NCBI RefSeq assembly: GCF_954871325.1
Contig: NC_088777.1
Location: forward strand, 25,707,366-25,771,365
DNA: 64,000 nucleotides
Source: Gordionus sp. m RMFG-2023
Taxonomy: Eukaryota > Nematomorpha > Gordioida > Chordodea > Parachordodidae
Direction of reading: 5' to 3'
Below are positions 1-13,142 of this stretch, piece after piece. Within the stretch, counting starts at the first letter, position 1. Every line of letters starts with the position of its first letter. Position numbers and translations under genes: made by a program. The notes beneath the pieces were generated by a model. That model did not search any database and was not told the DNA's origin. It saw only the letters and a list, made by a program, of their open reading frames with translations.

Positions 1-1260
1 AGTATTAATAACATGTGTAAATATAAATTTAGTGAAGATGTACCAATGAAAAGTGACAATTGTCATAATCGTTATTTTTAAAGTTTTTTGAATTTTTTTG
101 ACGACAATATGTTAAAATAAGTATTAATAACATGTTTAAATAAAAATTTAGTGAAGATGTACCATAGAAAATGTCATAATCGTTATTTTATAAGTTTTAA
201 ATTTTTTTGAAGAAAATATGTTAAACTAAGTATTAATAAGTTGTTTAAATAAAAATTTGGTGAAGATGTACCATAGAAAAGTGACAATTGTCATAATCGT
301 TATTTTATAAGTTTTTTGAATGTTTTTGAAGAAAATATGTTAAAATAAGTATTAAAAACATGTTTAAATAAAAATTTAGTGAAGATGTACCATAGAAAAG
401 TGACAATTGTCATAATAGTTATTTTATAAGTTTTTTGAATTTATTTGAAGAAAATATGTTAAAATAAGTATTAAAAACATGTTTAAATAAAAATTTAGTG
501 AAGATGTACCATAGAAAAGTGACAATTGTCATAATCGTTATTTTATAAGTTTTTTAAATTTTTTTGAAGAAAATATGTTAAAATAAGTATTAAAAACATG
601 TTTAAATAAAAATTTAGTGAAGATGTACCATAGAAAAGTGACAATTGTCATAATCGTTATTTTATAAGTTTTTTGAATTTTTTTGAAGAAAATATGTTAA
701 AATAAGTATTGGTAACATGTTTAAATAAAATTTAGTGAAGATGTACCATAGAAAATTGACATTGTCATAATGGTTATTTTTAAAGTTTTTTGAATTTTTT
801 TGACGAAAATATGTTAAAATAAGTATTAATAACATGTGTAAATATAAATTTAGTGAAGATGTACCAATGAGAAGTGACAATTGTCATAATCGTTATTTTT
901 AAAGTTTTTGAATTTTTTTGACGAAAATATGTTAAATAAGTATTAATAACATGTGTAAATATAAATTTAGTGAAGATGTACCAATGAGAAGTGACAATTG
1001 TCATAATCGTTTATCTTAAAGTTTTTTGAATTTTTTTGACGAAAATATTTTAAAATAAGTATATATAACATGTTTAAATAAAAATTTAGTGAAGATGTAC
1101 TCTAGATAAGCGACAATTGTCATAATCATTATTTTTTAAGTTTTTTGATTTTTGTTGACGAAAATATGTTAAAATGAGTAATAATAACATGTTTAAATAG
1201 AAATTTAGTGAAGATGTACTATAGAAAAGTGACAATTGTCATAATCGTTAGTTTTAAAAT
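1..1260 (+). repeat. Tandem array, ~120-bp unit, forward orientation
   Basis: About ten units, each with TGACAATTGTCATAATCG followed by T/A runs, a GACGAAAATATG-like segment, and a GTGAAGATGTACC box just before the next palindrome. The 12-bp core TGACAATTGTCA is its own reverse complement. Units differ by small substitutions and indels. Open frames here are by-products of the repeat, not genes. Confidence 0.9.
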
Positions 1261-1547
1261 TTCTTTGATGTAAATGGGTAAAAATATAGGTTGTAAAATT
1301 AAAATTGCCTGAGTATATGCCATAGAAAAACATATGGTAATAAATGATTCTTCCCCAAAAACAGGAGCAAATTGGCATTTTATTACATCCGTTCATCGGG
1401 TCAGAAATTAATATGCAAAATTTATATCTTAATATATAATCCTAAGTTAGAAATTATTATTTTTTTACCAATTTTCACCAGACAATCTTGTTTAAAATTT
1501 GGGTAAACTTTTTTTTCTATTTTAAAATCAATATCGATGCAAGTTAA

Positions 1548-2612
1548 CTATTTTCGTCAAAAAAAATCAAAAAACTTTAAAATTAACGATTATGACAATT
1601 GTCGCTTATCTAGAGTACATCTTCACTAAATTTTTATTTAAACATGTTATCAATACTTATTTTAAAATATCTTTGTCAATAAAATTCAAAAAACTTTAAA
1701 AATAACGATTATGACAATTGTCACTTTTCATTGGTACATCTTCACTAAATTTATATTTATACATGTTATTAATACTTATTTTAACATATTTTCGTCAAAA
1801 AAATTCAAAAAACTTTAAAAATAACGATTATGACAAATGTCATTTTTTATTGGTACATCTTCACTAAATTTATATTTACACATGTTACTAATACTTATTT
1901 TAACATATTTTCTTCAAAAAAATTCAAAAAACTTTAAAAATAACGATTATGACAAATGTCATATTTCATTGATACATCTTCATTAAATTTATATTTACAC
2001 ATGTTATTAATACTTATTTTAACATATTTTCGTAAATTTATATTTACACATGTTATTAATACTTATTTTAACATATTTTCGTCAAAAAAATTCAAAAAAC
2101 TTTAAAAATAACGATTATGACAATTGTCACTTTTCTATGGTACATCTTCACTAAATTTATATTTACACATGTTATTAATACTTATTTTAACAAATTTTCG
2201 TCAAAAAAATTCAAAAAACTTTAAAATTAACCATTATGACAATTGTCACTTTTCATTGGTACATCTTCACTAAATTTATATTTACACATGTTATTAATAC
2301 TTATTTTAACATATTTTCGTCAAAAAAATTCGAAAAACTTTAAAAATAACGATTATGACAATTGTCAATTTTCTATGGTACATCTTCACTAAATTTTTAT
2401 TTAAACATGTTATTAATACTTATTTTAACATATTGTCGTCAAAAAAATTCAAAAAACTTTAAAAATAACGATTATGACAATTATCACTTTTCTATGATAC
2501 ATCTTCACTAAATTTTTATTTACACATGTTATTAATACTTATTTTAACATACTTTCTTCAAAAAAATTCCAAAAACTTATAAAAGAACGATTATGACAAT
2601 TGTCACATTAAA
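1548..2612 (-). repeat. Tandem array, ~120-bp unit, reverse orientation
   Basis: About nine units read as AACGATTATGACAATTGTCA, the reverse complement of the left array. Together with the left array they form a large interrupted inverted repeat. One partial unit (near 2035-2060) repeats the TTTATATTTACACATG segment, a sign of slippage or unequal exchange. Confidence 0.9.
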
Positions 2613-3049
2613 ATATTATCCTTGAAAAGATCATATAAAATAACATCAAAAAAGTTTCATAAAATCCACCTCATTTAATAATAAATAGATAATTTTAAAA
2701 AAATGATAAAAGATTTCACCTAAAAGATTGTTTATTTATCTAATAAAATTTACAATATAATTCCTCAATAAAAGATGTATTTATAAAGAAGATTGTGAAA
2801 ATCACTAATAAATTATATTATAAAGAATATTACATTTTTACAATATAGCAGCATATTATTTTTTTTATTAAATAACATCAAATAAATAAATTTATTTTCA
2901 TTTCAAAATATTATAAATAAAAAATATTAAATCATATCATGTTTATTTGTTGATAATAATAAAATATTTACATTAAATATAAATAAAATAAATTATTTTA
3001 CTAAAATAAATAAATAATAATTAATGCTCATCGATGCAGAATTTTGACT

Positions 3050-3276
3050 AATTTATTTTAGCCAATTTTTAGGTTAGCCCATTTTTAGGCAGCCAATTTT
3101 TAGGCTTAGCCGATTTTTAGGCTTAGCCTAATTAGGTTTAGCCGATTTTTAGGCTTAGCCTAATTAGGCTTAGCCGATTTTTAGGCTTTACCTAATTAGG
3201 CTTAGCCGATTTTTCCACCTAAAATCTCGGCTAAGCCGTTTTTAGTCGGCTAAAATTAGCCGATTACGCAACACTA
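3050..3276. repeat. Terminal word tract, GGCTTAGCCGATTTTTA type
   Basis: About seven imperfect copies of GGCTTAGCC / GCCGATTTTTAGG alternate with CCTAATTAGG. The tract sits between the AT-rich arm and the element end GCAACACTA, the same place as the GACTCGAGTC tract of the copy at 56825-57063. Confidence 0.7.
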
Positions 3277-4784
3277 ATTGCAAATATATATTTTAATGTT
3301 AATTCAAATAGAACTGTATAATATTGGAGTTTTTTTGTCAAGAAAATTGTGATAATAAGAATATTAGGGGAAGGGTATTAGATAACTTATTTTTTATTTA
3401 ATTATATATGCATGCATCCTATTGTATAATTTAAAAAACATTTTAGATCATAGAATTTACCATTTTTTTGGAAGGCAAAAATGTCCTGAACAAGAGGACC
3501 ATGACTTCCCCAGTGAGCCCATTGCAATTTAAGAAACGCTTAATATTATTGAAAATAGGTATCCAATAAAGTATAAACCCCACAAAAGTTTTGAAGATGG
3601 TTAAGTAGCTATACTCTACCTGAGGGAGCACTGCAAATTCAATTACTTTTTGGCCTGAGCCCATACTAACAACCTCCTTTACCTTTAAGTCTGAAAACAT
3701 TTTAATTTATTTTAAATAAGCTGTTTCAACCAAGCAAATTAACAACAGTAGATGTATGATTATTCTTCTGTTAATACTCTATGCATAAAAATATGATTGG
3801 GCAAAATATTCACTCACAATAATATAATATTGTTTGGAGTAGGTGCTCTGGTCCATGCTCGGATCAATGAAAGGAACCATTTTTAAAAAAGGAATAAAAT
3901 ATTAAATAATAAATATGAATATTTATATGTCAATATTGAAATATTCGTCTTCTATGCACAAAAATATAATTGAGCAAAATATTAACATTCAGTTCACTAA
4001 TATAACTCTGGTTGGTGCTCGGGAAATATCGGTACATCCCTAAAAAAAAGAAATAATTGTTTTATTAAAAAAAATGTCGTGGTTTGTTAAGTGATTAATT
4101 AGTCTATATTTTGTATATTTGTAATTTAATGACCCCTATCTATAAATAAAAATGAATATCAAAACTCAAAAGATATCGTTTAACTGAACTATTGAGCCAA
4201 CTCATCTAATCGGTTTAAGCCTTAGCCAATTTTTATAATTTTAGAGATCCCAAAAATTATTAAAAAAGATATAATACCCTCATTTGATGATATGAATTAT
4301 AAATTTTTAAAAATCGATAAATTCCTATAATAAATTTTTCCCGGTCTTAGAAGATAATTATTTCTAATTCGATAACAATAATTAATAAGGAATTGAATTA
4401 GACGGTCTCTAATTTTTAATTTATAGATTATAAGAAGAGAATATTTTTTTAAAAAAAGGTATATAATATTAAATAAATATGATTATTTTATGTTAATATT
4501 GAAATATTCGTCCTCTATATATAAAAATATGATTGCGCAAAATATTTACAATAAACTAATAATATGTTTGTTTGGATAAGTGATCCGGTCCATGCTCGGG
4601 TCGATTAAATTAGCAATTTTTGAAAAAGGAATCTAAATCTAATATTAAATAAGAATATTTCTATCTAATATTAAAATATTCGTCCTCTATGTAAAATACA
4701 ATTCAGCAAAATATTCACATTCAGTCACAATAAAATAATATAATAAAAGTTGGTGCTCGTGTCTATTATCTAGTCGGTACTCTC
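3277..4784. repeat. Degenerate tandem repeats with TGCTCGGGTC words
   Basis: Four diverged units of ~150-180 bp (near 3740, 3900, 4470 and 4640) share GAAATATTCGTCxTCTATG, a GCAAAATATT segment and a GTGCTCGGGTCG-like word. The same word recurs in the tract at 5466-5560, so this is probably part of the partial element that ends there. An 85-codon open frame on the minus strand (3443-3700) lies in a locally more GC-rich stretch. It matches nothing I recognise and could be an exon or chance. Confidence 0.45.
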
Positions 4785-5620
4785 AAAAAACTTTAAAATT
4801 AACGATTATGACAATTGCCACTTATCCAGGGTACATATTGATTTAAGTTTTATTTAAATTTGTTTTCAATATTAATTATCTCCAATTTGCGACAAAAAAA
4901 AATTCAAAAAACTTTAAAATTAGCGATTATGACAATTGTCACTTATCCAGGGTACATATTGACTGAAGTTTTATTTAAATTTGTTATCAATATTAATTAT
5001 TTCCAATTTGCGAAAAAAAAAATTCAAAAAACTTTAAAAAAAACGATTATGACAATTGTCACTTATCTAGGGTACATCTTCCCTGAAATTTTATTTAAGC
5101 ATGCTTAATAAATTATTTAAAAATTACAACTTCTTTTAATATACTTAAAAAATAATTTCAGAAAAATGATTAAAAAAAACTATAAAATATTTCATTCATC
5201 TAAAAGATTGTTTATTTATATTAAAATTCACAAAAGAATTTCTCAAAAAAGATTTATTTACAAAATTTTAAATTCTTATCAAATTATCAATTGCTTAAAA
5301 TTTTGGGCGTGAAAATCACAAATTTATTGTTAAAATGATATTATAATTACATTTTTTAATTAAAAAACATCAAACCATTTTCATAATATAATAAAAAATA
5401 ATTAAAATTTCATTTCAATATTAAATAAATAAGAATATTAAATAATATCATGTTTTTATTTATATAAAATAAATCGGGTCGAGCTGTGTTCGGGTCCGTG
5501 CTCGGGTCTGTGTTCGTCGATGCTCGGGTCGGTGCTCGGGTCGATGAATTTGGTCGACCAGGTCGACCAATTTGGTTGCTTTGGTTTTGGTTCATTTTTT
5601 CGACCAAAAACCAGGGTCGT
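4785..5620. mobile_element. Partial foldback element, copy C
   Basis: Three reverse-orientation ~120-bp units (4785-5105, palindrome at about 4810, 4930 and 5050) are followed by an AT-rich arm (5106-5465) like that outside the arrays of copies A and B, including GGGCGTGAAAATCAC. Then comes a tract of TCGGGTCGGTGCTCGGG and GGTCGACC words. No clean TAGTGTTG-type end is seen before the Gypsy fossil begins at about 5650. Confidence 0.55.
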
Positions 5621-8324
5621 GGTCGTGTAAAACCAATTAATTTACCACAATGTGAGCAATGAACTTAAAAAATGGATACATGTTAAAATTATTGAGCCGG
5701 TAAATGATGTCCGATGGGCAAGTCCTATCACCGCCGTCTACAAGGATGATGGGAGCATTAGGCTTTGTGCTGATTTTAAGGACACTGTAAACCCAGCTCT
5801 AGAAGATTTCAGATACACTCTACCACGAATCAATGATCTAATAGCTAAACTTTCAGAAGGAAATAAATTTACGAAAATTGACTTTAAAAATGCTTTCTTA
5901 CAGGTCCCGATTGATAGAAGTTGCAGAAATATTTTAACTATATCTACGCACAAGGTATATTACCGATTTACTAGACTTCCTTTTGGGCTTAAGACCTCAC
6001 CTGCAATCTTTCAACAGATCATGGATCAAATCTTCTGTGACATGGATGACGTCATATTTTATATTGATGATATACTAATAACTGGGAAAAACTATGAAGC
6101 CCACCTTAATAACATAAAAAAAGTGTTTGATAGAATATCATCGTTTGGGCTAGTACCTAACTTTAACAAAAGTGTGTTCTTCAAAAATAAAGTGAGGTAC
6201 CTGGGTCATGATATTGACGCCAAGGGGATTCATGCTAATCACGACAAAATTGATATGCCAGAACCAAAATCAGCTGCTGAATTATCAACATTTCTGGGAA
6301 TGGCTGGCTACTATAATTTTTGAACAATTTTGCAGAAATAGCCGATCCTCTATATAAAATCGTCAACAAAGGAAAATAGGCTTGGAACTTAGAACACTCT
6401 AAAAGTTTTAATGATCTTAAGAAATTGATTAGTCTTCCTCCTGCTTTGACATATTTTAACCCTGAATTACCTATAGGGATAGCCACTGACGCATCTAAAT
6501 GTGGTTTAGGAGCTGTATTATTTCATACTGAAAAAGATGGGAAAGAAAAACCTATAGCTTTCGCGTCGAGAACTTTATTAAAATCCGAAATGAATTATAC
6601 CAATATTGAGCGCGAGGCTCTCGCTATTATGTTCGCTATAAAGAGGTTCCAGGAATACTTAATCGGCACAAAATTTAAAATTATTACTGACCATAAACCT
6701 CTAGTTCACATCTTTACCAAGGGTCTTAAGGATAATAGCACCATGTCCTTAAGACTCCAGAAGTGGAATATAACTTTAGGAGGATATGATTTTAATATAA
6801 AGTATAAAGCCGGAAAATATAATGTTGTTCCTGATTGTCTCTCGAGATTACCACAAGAATGTCATGATGAAGCTGTTAAAAATATCCCTATAATAAATGA
6901 CTATGGGAATTTACCTATTAATTTTAATCAAATTCGTGATGAAACTTTGAAAGATATTGAATTAAAACAAGTCATAAATGATATTAAGAACAACAGGCCT
7001 ATAATGAACAATATCTATAAAGACATTGAATCGGAATTAAGTATAATTAAGGATTGTCAAGCAACAGAATCATAATTCCGTCTTCTATGAGAAAAAGTGT
7101 ATTACAGTCATTACATGAAGGTTACTTGGGAGCAGGAAAAATCAAATCCTTAGCCAAAGATTACATATGGTGGTCTGGTATAAATAATGACATAAATGGA
7201 AGTGAAAAGTTGTGACAATTTTAACGTATATCATGACAATCCTAAAAAGATACAAAAACCATGGGTTTCGGCAACCAAACCGTTTGAAAGGGTACACATA
7301 GATTATGCGGATCCGTTCTTCACAAGAAATTGGTTGATAATAGTCGATGCCTACAGAAAATTTCCAATTATTGTTCCTGTTAAAAATATTACGACCGATA
7401 TTACTATAAAAGAAATTTAAAACTATTTCGCTATTACCTGAAACTATAGTTACTGATAACGGCCCTAACTTTACAACGGTTTTGAAAAATTTTGCAATAA
7501 TTATGGTATCAAACATGTTCTTACATCTGTCTATCACCAGCAGGGTTGTCATGCCCCCCATCAACTGGAGACTCTCGAAATTTTTTAGTTTACACGCAGA
7601 CATCTCTCTCCCGCAAAACTATCGCAATTGGAAATCTCCCGCAAAAATCTACCACAATTTTTTAATTTCTCCCGCAATTTTTTTAAAAAGTATTTTAACG
7701 TTTTTAATATATAAATAATAATTTTGAGAGACAGTAATTGATTATTTTTATATTTTTAAAATAAATTTTAAATATTTATTCGAAAAACATGTCTAGTTTG
7801 TAAATTTCTTTCTATCCTGTTTTATTTTTATCCAATAATAAATCAACATCATTTCATTCATATAAGTCAGTACAGGGGAGTATATCAACATCGATTGCAA
7901 TACAAAAATATTCTCCAAAAATAATAAAGAATACAGATGCAACTACTATTGCGGAAATCGTATACACCTATCATGTAGTTCAACATTCACAGAGCTATAT
8001 CATCACAATGTGGGTCGAATCTTTTTCCCGTGATATTTAACGACTCCAATATAAGTGCAAACCTTACTTGTGGTAGAACAAAAATTAGCATGGCTATCAC
8101 AAGTGTTTTAGTACCTGATAGAGGTCAATTCTAGACGATTTGAAAGATGGGCATCTATATGCAATTCTAACAGATGCATTTAGTAAGGGAAATATTAAAA
8201 CATTTCCCTTGATCTTTCGCTATTTCAACAAGAATAAGAACATTACAATAAAACTGTTAAATTTTTTTTCCTCGGATATTGAAAATCCAACGATGTAGCT
8301 AACCACATAATGTAAATATAGATG

Positions 8325-8869
8325 ATTCAGGGTCTTTCTGCGCTGATAATGCCTCTGTAAATTTTGGCACAACCCAAAGTGTATTTACCGAATTGAGGGA
8401 GCACAATAATGAATTAATACCAATTGACTTTATATGCCATATACTACATGATTCTTGCAAGAAGGCAATGAATGTACTATCTGTGGATGTTGAAATAATT
8501 ATGATGAGATGTTTTAACGAATTTAATTCATCAACTAAAAGATTTAATGAATTAAAAGAGTTGGTGGAGTGGTCTGACTTGGAATCGTGTGAGTTGTTGC
8601 GATATGTACCTATCAGGTGGTTATCAATAATACCTGTTATCGATAGAATTTTAAAATTTTACAAATCCTTAAAAAAATACTTTTTAAATAAAGATTTTAA
8701 AAGCTGTCATAAAATTTTGAAAAATTTTTTCAAGTGTGAAATGGTAGAATTGGGATTAGTTTCACATGTAGGAAATCTACTTCATGCAGTTAATATTCAG
8801 TTGCAATCAGAATATTCTTTATTAATAAAGATTCACAAAATCATGCTACAGCTCTGTTCATCTCTATAG
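8325..8869 (+). pseudogene. hAT transposase, catalytic-core fragment
   Basis: The readable frame has FCADNASVNFG, then ICHILHDSCKKAMN, a VDVE...FNEFNSSTKRFNELKEL stretch and LRYVPIRWLSI. This is the usual order of the RNase H-like core in hAT transposases of the ZNF862/KIAA1586-like group: the DNA..N.G acidic motif, then CxxHxxH-like, then RWLS. The frame stops at 8869, well before the C-terminal dimerisation domain, and frames break on both sides. A second inverted, more decayed copy of the same region is at about 9640-10330 on the minus strand. Confidence 0.75.
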
Positions 8870-9259
8870 TTAAAAATTGATAATAAATTTTATGGCGCTA
8901 TTGCTAAAAATATTAAATGTTTAAATAATACTCTAATTAATACATTTTTAAATGAAGCAGATATTTTTATTAAGACAATTTTAGAATATTTACACAAAAT
9001 TTGATTTCAATAACTCTATTTACAAATATATAAATATTATGACCTTGGAACAGAAACCATCAATTGATGTTTTTATAATTTAATAAATATATTAAAAATA
9101 CCGAAAGATATTGATGTCTTGTTTGAAGAGATTGTAATTCTCTCTATTTTTTATGATTCGCCAGAATACTTAAAGTTAGATTGACTAAAAGCAGAGGAGA
9201 AACGGGTAGAATTTCGTAATAACAATAAATCCCCATGCTAGGAAAAAAATTGCGAGTAT

Positions 9260-9405
9260 GTCTTCTCCTTACCTCATTCTAATGCCTCATCCGAGCACAT
9301 TTTTAGCCTGATGAGGACTGCCTGGAAAACATTGCTTTAACAACATTAGAGGCCGGGCTAATGGTTAAACAAATTTATATATGTAATGCCAGGAATTTTA
9401 TAAAT
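9260..9405 (+). pseudogene. hAT transposase, C-terminal dimerisation remnant
   Basis: The conceptual translation includes LPSSNASSEHIFSLMRTAWK, which fits the hAT dimerisation signature LPxSNAxxERxFSxM. The E-H in place of E-R and the interrupted frame mark it as decayed. It lies in the centre between the inverted arms, consistent with the left copy running N to C through the centre. Confidence 0.6.
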
Positions 9406-12394
9406 ATCTCAATAACGACGGTAAACGTTTAGTTCCATTATTTAAATCTCAAATAAAATATAATTAATCTTATAATTAATTTTCCATATTTTTTTATTTA
9501 TACATTCGCTTAAAATAAATATATTTTTTACATTGTAAATAAAAAATAGATAGCATTACAATATCCTCAAACAATACATCAATGTCTATCGGTATTTTTA
9601 AAATATTTGAACATTTTAATATAGTTTTAGCAATGGCGCCATAAAATTTATTGTCAATTTTTAACTGTAAAGATTAACACATCTGCAGCACAATTTTGTG
9701 AATCTTTGTTAAGATTCTTCTGATTGTAACTGCACATTAACAGTATGTAGTAGATTTCCTACATGTGAAATCATTCCTAAATATACCTCTGCCTTTCATT
9801 ACTGAAAAAAATTTTCAAAATGTTAGGACAGCTTTTATGATCTTTATTTAAGAAATATTTAAAAGTTTATAAAATTTTAAAATTCTATAGATGGCGGGTA
9901 TTAGGAACATATCGCAACCAACATTGTGCTGACTCAATTCTGTAAATACACTCTGGTTTTTTCTAAATTCACTGAGGCATTATCAGATCAGAAAGATGAC
10001 ATGTAATTTATTGATAATCCCGAATCTGCTATATTTACCATTATATGGTTAGCTATGTCTTTGGATTTTTTACTATTCAACGGGAAAAAATTTAATAGTT
10101 TTCTTGGAACCTTAATTTTGTTAAAATAGCGAAGGATCAAAAGAAATATTTTTATATTTCAATTATTAGATGCATCTGTTAGAATATTGCATATGTATGC
10201 CATCTTTCAAATCGTCAAGAATTGTCCTCCTGAATTCAGGTTCTAAAACATTGATGATATCCTTGCTCATTTTTGTTCTACAAGTAAAGTTTACATTTAT
10301 ATTGGAGTCGTTAAGTATTATGGGAAAAGATTCTGCCTAAATTGTAATGATAAGTAGCTCTGTGAATGTTGTTGTTATATTATAGGAATTAATAAATTAA
10401 TATTATATATTTTGGTTATTAAATAGTATATGTTTATTATATAACGCTCATTCATTTAACTTATTCAAATTATATTTTTATTTTAGTGATACTTTTATTT
10501 TATAACTTCACCTTTTTAAAATTATATATTTTGGTTATTAAATAGTATATGTTTATTATATAACGCTCATTCATTTAACTTATTCAATATATTTTTATTT
10601 TAGTGATACTTTTATTTTATAACTTAATATTTTTAATATTATATTCTAATTTTAGTTTGTAAAAAATATATAAATAGTTGATTAAAAAAGAGAAATAAAA
10701 AGATATAAAATAATGTTTTTACTTTTTCTCCAAGGACGTCATTCTTCTTTCTTCAGTTGTACTACAAAATAAAAGATTACAATTTCTGTAACCATAGTTG
10801 CATCTGTATTATTTATAATTTTTGGATATTTTTGTATTACAATGGATGTAGATACACTCTCCTGCACTGATTATAATAATGTGATTGAACAATAATAAAT
10901 AAAATGATTATCATTGAAATGAGTACAATATTGCCTTATTATGTATTTAAACGTGATACGTGATAATTAAGCGCCTATCCCTATAATGTTATATACACAC
11001 AAGGTAGACTTCTAATTGCGGGTGTTTTGATATTTTTTACATTGTAAAATTAAAATCGTTTGTTTTTTTATAAAATTTAATCTTGTTTACATCTTTTATA
11101 TTTAAAAAGGATCGTTGGTTATTTTTTATAAATTAATATATTTTAATAAATCAAGATGTTATTTTATTTTGAAAAATAGTTACCGAATTTGTATTTATAT
11201 AAACTAATTATAAAAAATAATAGGCGGATAATTAAGTCAATTCAAAATCCCGGCCCGGCTGGAATTTTGAAGGCCTTTTTTAGCAAATTTTTTATTTCTA
11301 CAGCAATTTTCATATTTCTCCTGCAAAATACCAAATTTCCCAGCAATTTGAAAATTTTGACCTGGCAACCCTGATCATCAGCAATCCAATGGTCAGGTAG
11401 AACACATGGTGAGAACGTTCAAAACACATATGAAAAGGAATATCAAAATTGACTTAGACATCGCAGTTGACAAATTTTTATTTAATTACAGAAATACGCG
11501 TAATGATACTACAGAACAGGAGTTACACCATCTCAGAGAATGATGTTCAATCGAGATATTAGAATTAAATGGGACTTATTAAAACCTTTGGAGGAGAAGG
11601 AAGACAAAATAAACATTACTTTACCACAAAATAAAACCTTTAACGTAGGAGATTTTGTTTGGTACAAAGTACAAGATGATGACAAATGGTATAAAGGTAT
11701 GGTCACACACAAAGAAAGTGACATGATGTTCCAAATTAAGACAGATAAAGGTATTATGAGAAGACACTTAGATCAATTAAGATTAAGAAACTGTTTTAAT
11801 ACACTTATTAACTATGACTCTAAGGATTCTTTTAAGGAGGGAAGTGTGGACAAAAATATAAAAATTACTGATAAAAATAATAAAACACCGATTTCTAGAC
11901 CAATGCGAATTAAACAAAAACCTGGTTATTTAAAAGATTACATAAATTAAAATATAAAAGTAAATTAAATATTAAATAAAATAAATTTATACTAAAACGC
12001 AAAATATGAAAACGCTGAAAATATTATAAAACAATATTATTGATTTATCATTCTTCATTTATTCTTATATCTAACTTAATGAACTATTATTTCTCATTAT
12101 TCGCAACTTACTGATGATAATAACAATTTTGAAAATTGATAATAATAACGACTGAGTACTACAAGCAAGATAGACAAATTCATGGTTGATAAGGATAACT
12201 TAAGATAAGGATATCAAGCTTACGATTTAAACAAATCAACGTGCAAAATCGATTTAAACAAACCAATGATTGGGACAAGCTAGCGATTACTATGACTTAT
12301 GAAACAACTTGATGGTTAAAACGTTAAAACATTTGGACAACAAACTAACTATGACTGCACAATTAAACTTATGTGAAGGCTTCTTTAGGGAGAA

Positions 12395-12649
12395 TGTTGA
12401 ATAATATAATTTTAGTTTTATAAATTGTAACCTTTATTTTAGTTTTATAAATTGTAACCTTTATTTTAGTTTTATAAATTGTAACCTTTATTTTAGTCGT
12501 AACGTATATTTTAGTTTTATTTAAAGATTATATTTTCATTTTAGTTTTACTTTAAGTTTATTCAAATATTACTTTTGTAAAAAGATATATATGTGTTATG
12601 AAAAAGAGTAATAAAACAGATAATAAAAATATATTTTCACCTTCTTACA
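12395..12649 (+). repeat. Probable 3' LTR of Gypsy fossil 1
   Basis: It begins TGTTGAATAAT just after the purine-rich TTAGGGAGAA and ends CTTCTTACA, so it has the usual TG...CA limits. Inside are three direct repeats of a ~27-bp unit (TTTTATAAATTGTAACC core, 12405-12500). No second LTR is in the window to compare. Confidence 0.55.
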
Positions 12650-12880
12650 GGTTGAAACTTCTGGGAAAACATTACGGAAGCATGCAGATCAGTTAAGAAA
12701 TCATTTAGTTATCCCAAATCAGTTCTTTGGAAGTTACAGAAATGGGTGCCAGTGAATAAAGCAAATACCAATACAAATACCACATTACGTTGTTCATCAA
12801 GAAACCGTAAACCTACAAATAGGTTTATTGAAGACTTTAAAATGTTTGAAGGAAATGTAATAAATTAATAAAATATTATT
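12650..12880 (+). pseudogene. Ty3/Gypsy integrase C-terminal fossil
   Basis: Translation shows LRKHADQLRNHLV, like the RHxxQLR end of Gypsy integrases, and then CSSRNRKPTNRFIEDF, a usual Gypsy C-terminal tail. It abuts the right LTR of fossil 1, so it is either a second Gypsy copy hit by that LTR or a neighbouring relic. It is a short broken piece. Confidence 0.5.
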
Positions 12881-13142
12881 TATAGATATTATATATAAAA
12901 ATAGAATGGAACATTCAAAAATTAATTAATACAAATTTGATGTTTGAAATAAATTGAAATATAAATTAGTAGTCATATTGTTTATAAATTTGTAGTCGTA
13001 TTACTATATAATCAAAATTCTTTTAAATTTGATTTCTAATTTCCTTTTTTTTGACTGTGATTGACTGAAACAAACTGTTAAGGTTTTCAATATTAATAGG
13101 TTTACCAAAATTTTAGCAGTTTGAAATTGCCATATGTTGATC

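Larger units (their letters stand above)
1..3276. mobile_element. Foldback hAT-like element, copy A (left end outside window)
   Basis: Two long arrays of the same ~120-bp unit face each other (1-1260 and 1548-2612) around a short unique centre, so the element can fold back on itself. Outside the right array lies an AT-rich arm (2613-3050) that resembles the reverse complement of 37060-37680, then a word tract and the end GCAACACTA. The 20-kb copy at 36931-57063 ends AACAACACTA after the same order of parts. The centre (1261-1547) shows no transposase, so this copy looks non-autonomous. The hAT assignment is inferred from the related copy. Confidence 0.6.
7541..11373 (+). mobile_element. hAT transposon with internal inverted duplication
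   Basis: The TIRs are CAGGGTTGTCA at the left and TGGCAACCCTG at the right, flanked by ATCACCAG (7533-7540) and ATCATCAG (11374-11381), an 8-bp target duplication with one mismatch. Both subterminal regions carry repeats of TCTCCCGCAA or its reverse complement. The insertion lies within the integrase region of Gypsy fossil 1. Inside, 7890-9140 recurs inverted and diverged at 9550-10880, leaving a ~410-bp centre. A 120-bp direct duplication is at about 10395-10635. Confidence 0.85.
5650..12649 (+). mobile_element. Ty3/Gypsy retrotransposon fossil 1, split by a hAT
   Basis: Parts in Ty3/Gypsy order: reverse transcriptase (about 5650-6330, with LPFGL and YIDDIL), RNase H (about 6430-6860, with TDASKCGLGAVL), integrase (about 6870-7535, resuming at 11374 and running to about 11950), a 3' spacer, a short purine tract and a right LTR. 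Gag, protease and a left LTR are not seen in the window. The copy is broken at several places apart from the hAT insertion. RT-RH-IN order separates Ty3/Gypsy from Ty1/Copia. Confidence 0.9.

Noticed and set aside
662-1396. Several open frames of 63-74 codons on the minus strand
   Set aside because: They are the tandem unit read as protein (the same residues recur with the repeat period).
1-2612. CRISPR-like array of regularly spaced palindromic repeats
   Set aside because: The whole ~120-bp unit repeats, including the would-be spacers, and the arrays face each other in AT-rich eukaryotic DNA. It is a transposon arm, not a CRISPR.
3443-3700. Minus-strand ORF with SMGSGQ recalling dynein heavy chain
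   Set aside because: Only a six-residue resemblance. The following residues do not follow the dynein pattern.
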